Assembly: GCA_046704245.1 (NCBI GenBank)
Contig: JBJKSD010000039.1
Location: 1-13,600 of the forward strand
DNA: 13,600 nucleotides
Reading direction: 5' to 3'
Source of the DNA: UBA660 sp046704245
GTDB taxonomy: Bacteria; Bacillota_I; Bacilli_A; RF39; UBA660
Shown here: in pieces, positions 11,372 to 13,600 of the stretch
Layout of the letters: the number at the start of each line of letters is the position of its first letter
Position numbering within the stretch: position 1 is the first letter of the stretch
Notes under the pieces: model-generated
The model's database searches: none
Told to the model about the DNA's origin: nothing
What the model saw: only the letters and a program-made list of their open reading frames with translations
Program-made: the position numbers and the translations under genes

Positions 11372-13600
11372 ATGTCAGAAATATTAACAAATATAAATAT
11401 ATCAAATGAGATGGAAAAATCGTTCTTAGATTATGCTATGAGCGTTATAGTCCAAAGAGCATTACCTGATGTCAGAGATGGATTAAAACCGGTCCATAGA
11501 CGTATTTTATATGCTATGAATGGATTAGGGCTTACACCAGATAAGCAATATAAGAAAAGTGTTCGTGTTGTTGGTGAAGTATTAGGTAAATATCATCCTC
11601 ATGGTGATGCCGCTGTATATGATACTATTGTCAGGATGGCCCAAGACTTTTCGTATCGCTATCTTTTAGTTGATGGTCATGGTAATTTTGGTTCAATAGA
11701 TGGTGATAGTGCCGCAGCTATGCGTTATACTGAAGTAAGATTGGGTAAAATATCAGTTGAATTATTAAGAGATATAAATAAAGATACTGTTAATTTTGTT
11801 GATAACTTTGATGGTAGTGAAAAGGAACCCGAAGTATTACCAAGTAGATTTCCTAATTTATTAGTTAATGGGGCAACAGGTATAGCGGTAGGTATGGCAA
11901 CTAATATACCACCTCACAATTTAAATGAGGTAATTGACGGCATAATTTATTTAATTGATAATAAAGAAGCTTCAATAAAAGAACTAACAGACATAATAAA
12001 AGGGCCTGATTTTCCAACAGGAGCTATTATTTTAGGTAATAGTGGTATAAAAAATGCTTATACTACTGGAAAAGGTATAATTACTATTAGAGCTAAAGCA
12101 CATATTGAAGAAGATAAAAATGGACATCAATCAATAATAATTACAGAAATACCATATCAAACTAATAAAGCTCGTCTGGTTGAAAAGATAGCTGAATTAG
12201 TAAGAGATAAAGAATTAGAGGGTATTTCTGATTTGCGCGACGAAACTAGCCGTGAGGGTATGAAAATTGTTGTTGAACTAAAAAGAGAAGCTAATGCAAA
12301 CGTTATATTAAATAACTTATATAAACACACCTTTTTGCAAACTTCCTACGGGATTAACTTTCTAGCATTAGTTAACGGGCAACCTAAAACTTTAAATTTA
12401 AAAGAAATGCTAAATTATTATATTGATTATCAAAAAGAAGTAGTAATAAGAAGGACAAAATTTGATTTAGATAAAGCTGAGAAAAGAGTCCATATTTTAG
12501 AAGGACTAAAAATTGCTTTAGATAATATAGATGAAATAGTACAATTAATAAAAAAAGCTAAATCTGATGAAGAGGCTATAACAAAATTAATGGAGAACTT
12601 CAGTTTAACCGAAATACAATCAAGAGCTATTCTAGAAATGAGATTAAAACGATTAACTGGGTTAGAACGCGAAAAAATTGAAGACGAGTTAAACCAACTA
12701 CTTAAAGTTATTGAATTATTGAAAGGATTATTACAAAGCGAAGAAAAGGTATTAAAAGTAATAAAAGATGAATTAATAGAAATAAAAAATAGATATGGTG
12801 ATGAAAGAAGAACAGCAATTGATTTAACAGCAATTGATTTCATCGAAGATGAATCACTTATTCCAGTTGAAAATATAATTATTACTATAACAAATAAAGG
12901 TTATATTAAGAGATTATCAGTCGATACATATAAAACTCAAAATAGAGGCGGTGTTGGGGTAAAAGGAATTACAACCAACGATGAAGACTTTGCTGAACAC
13001 CTAATTTCGGCTCAAACCCATAGTTATCTGATGTTCTTTACCAATAAAGGTAAGGTATACAGATTAAAAGGTTATGAGATACCAGAGTACAGCAGGCAAG
13101 CAAAAGGTTTGCCAATAGTTAACTTACTTCCTTTGGAAAAAGAAGAATATATTAATTCTATTATTAAAATTGATGAAGGTGAAATAGAAGGGTATCTGTT
13201 CTTTACTACTAAAATGGGAATAGTTAAAAGAACAAAATTAGTAGAGTTTGAAAATATTAGAGCGACAGGGAAAATAGCAATTTCATTAAGAGATAATGAT
13301 GAATTAATATCAGTAAGAAAAACAAATGGTAATAATGAAATAATTATTGCCAGCGATAATGGAAGAATGGTTAGATTTAATGAAGATGAAGCTCGATCAA
13401 TGGGGCGAACAGCAAGTGGAGTAAAAGGAATGAGTTTAACTGATAATATTTGTGTAGGAGCCGAAGTGGCAAATAATAATGAGCAAGTATTGATAGTTAC
13501 CGAAAAAGGATATGGAAAGAAAACACCGATTGAGGAATATAGATTAACTCACCGCGGCAGCAAAGGTGTAAAAACCGTAAACATAACTGTGAAGAATGGA
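11372..13600 (+). CDS. gyrA: DNA gyrase subunit A, 3' end cut off by window edge
   Basis: DNA-cleaving and DNA-wrapping subunit of gyrase. 743 codons are present with no stop at the right edge; family members usually run somewhat over 800. ATG at 11372 follows AGAGGTGAT, 12 bases after gyrB; another ATG at 11368 is in a different frame. The winged-helix domain holds catalytic Y119 (AAAMRYTE). The quinolone region reads HPHGDAAVYD (75-84), with Ala80 where many bacteria have Ser and Asp84 kept. The tower and coiled-coil part includes EMRLKRLTGLE (422-432). The C-terminal beta-pinwheel begins with a GyrA-box, QNRGGVG (523-529), which distinguishes it from ParC. A 15-base exact tandem repeat lies in the linker before the pinwheel. 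No frameshift is seen. Confidence 0.98.
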   Translation, partial: MSEILTNINISNEMEKSFLDYAMSVIVQRALPDVRDGLKPVHRRILYAMNGLGLTPDKQYKKSVRVVGEVLGKYHPHGDAAVYDTIVRMAQDFSYRYLLVDGHGNFGSIDGDSAAAMRYTEVRLGKISVELLRDINKDTVNFVDNFDGSEKEPEVLPSRFPNLLVNGATGIAVGMATNIPPHNLNEVIDGIIYLIDNKEASIKELTDIIKGPDFPTGAIILGNSGIKNAYTTGKGIITIRAKAHIEEDKNGHQSIIITEIPYQTNKARLVEKIAELVRDKELEGISDLRDETSREGMKIVVELKREANANVILNNLYKHTFLQTSYGINFLALVNGQPKTLNLKEMLNYYIDYQKEVVIRRTKFDLDKAEKRVHILEGLKIALDNIDEIVQLIKKAKSDEEAITKLMENFSLTEIQSRAILEMRLKRLTGLEREKIEDELNQLLKVIELLKGLLQSEEKVLKVIKDELIEIKNRYGDERRTAIDLTAIDFIEDESLIPVENIIITITNKGYIKRLSVDTYKTQNRGGVGVKGITTNDEDFAEHLISAQTHSYLMFFTNKGKVYRLKGYEIPEYSRQAKGLPIVNLLPLEKEEYINSIIKIDEGEIEGYLFFTTKMGIVKRTKLVEFENIRATGKIAISLRDNDELISVRKTNGNNEIIIASDNGRMVRFNEDEARSMGRTASGVKGMSLTDNICVGAEVANNNEQVLIVTEKGYGKKTPIEEYRLTHRGSKGVKTVNITVKNG
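12811..12840 (+). repeat. exact 15-base tandem repeat inside gyrA
   Basis: AACAGCAATTGATTT occurs twice in direct succession (12811-12825 and 12826-12840), in frame, so the protein reads TAIDLTAIDF just before the C-terminal domain. The linker does not look longer than in Bacillus GyrA as I recall it, so this may be a local replacement rather than an insertion. Confidence 0.8.

Noticed and set aside
12430..12843. Long open frame on the minus strand.
   Set aside because: It lies wholly inside gyrA on the opposite strand, the peptide is Ser/Phe/Ile-rich as expected from an antisense shadow, and no ribosome binding site supports it.
1..13600. Alternative genetic code (TGA as Trp), suggested by the extreme AT-richness.
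   Set aside because: Conserved tryptophans in DnaA, GyrB and GyrA are TGG, and reading TGA as stop gives full-length proteins of normal size throughout.
1..13600. tRNA or rRNA genes, CRISPR arrays, insertion sequences or prophage pieces.
   Set aside because: All long spacers were read through; none showed tRNA-like cloverleaf arms, regularly spaced repeats, transposase motifs or terminal inverted repeats.

Overview
The window is the replication-origin region of a very AT-rich, low-GC Gram-positive bacterium (Bacillota, class Bacilli or a close Mollicutes-like relative). Gene order is the classic Bacillus-type origin cluster: mnmG, mnmE, jag, yidC, rnpA and rpmH run leftward, then comes oriC, and dnaA, dnaN, (comK-like), recF, gyrB and gyrA run rightward. 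TGG encodes Trp and TGA behaves as a stop, so this is genetic code 11, not the Mycoplasma/Spiroplasma code. The exact lineage cannot be fixed from sequence alone. The AT-richness, short intergenic gaps and Bacilli-type genes would fit a small-genome uncultured Bacilli lineage (inference).

Left arm (1-4716, minus strand): a strong sigma-A-type promoter at 4687-4716 starts rpmH (ribosomal protein L34). An intrinsic terminator separates it from rnpA (RNase P protein). rnpA overlaps yidC (membrane insertase lipoprotein), and yidC almost touches jag (KH/R3H RNA-binding protein, GTG start). A terminator-like hairpin and a new -10 element precede mnmE, followed by mnmG, which runs off the left edge. 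MnmE and MnmG together modify the wobble uridine of certain tRNAs.

Centre (4656-5007): a 352-base gene-free region with three perfect DnaA boxes, two degenerate ones and a nearly pure A/T stretch next to dnaA. Two more one-mismatch boxes lie between dnaA and dnaN, so the origin looks bipartite, with dnaA between the two box clusters. Transcription diverges here, so genes on both arms are co-oriented with replication.

Right arm (5008-13600, plus strand): dnaA (initiator) and dnaN (sliding clamp), closed by a strong terminator. Next is a stand-alone 147-codon gene whose product closely resembles the competence regulator ComK but lacks its C-terminal tail; it has its own terminator. An extended -10 promoter then begins a recF-gyrB-gyrA operon. 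recF has no ribosome binding site of its own and seems to be translated by coupling to an 8-codon upstream ORF. recF overlaps gyrB, and gyrA runs off the right edge after 743 codons.

Most genes are housekeeping and conserved. The unusual elements are the ComK-like gene in the dnaN-recF gap, where Bacillus carries the small S4-domain gene yaaA/rlbA; the coupled micro-ORF before recF; a shortened L34; an extended extracytoplasmic segment in YidC; and Ala at the quinolone-hotspot serine of GyrA.
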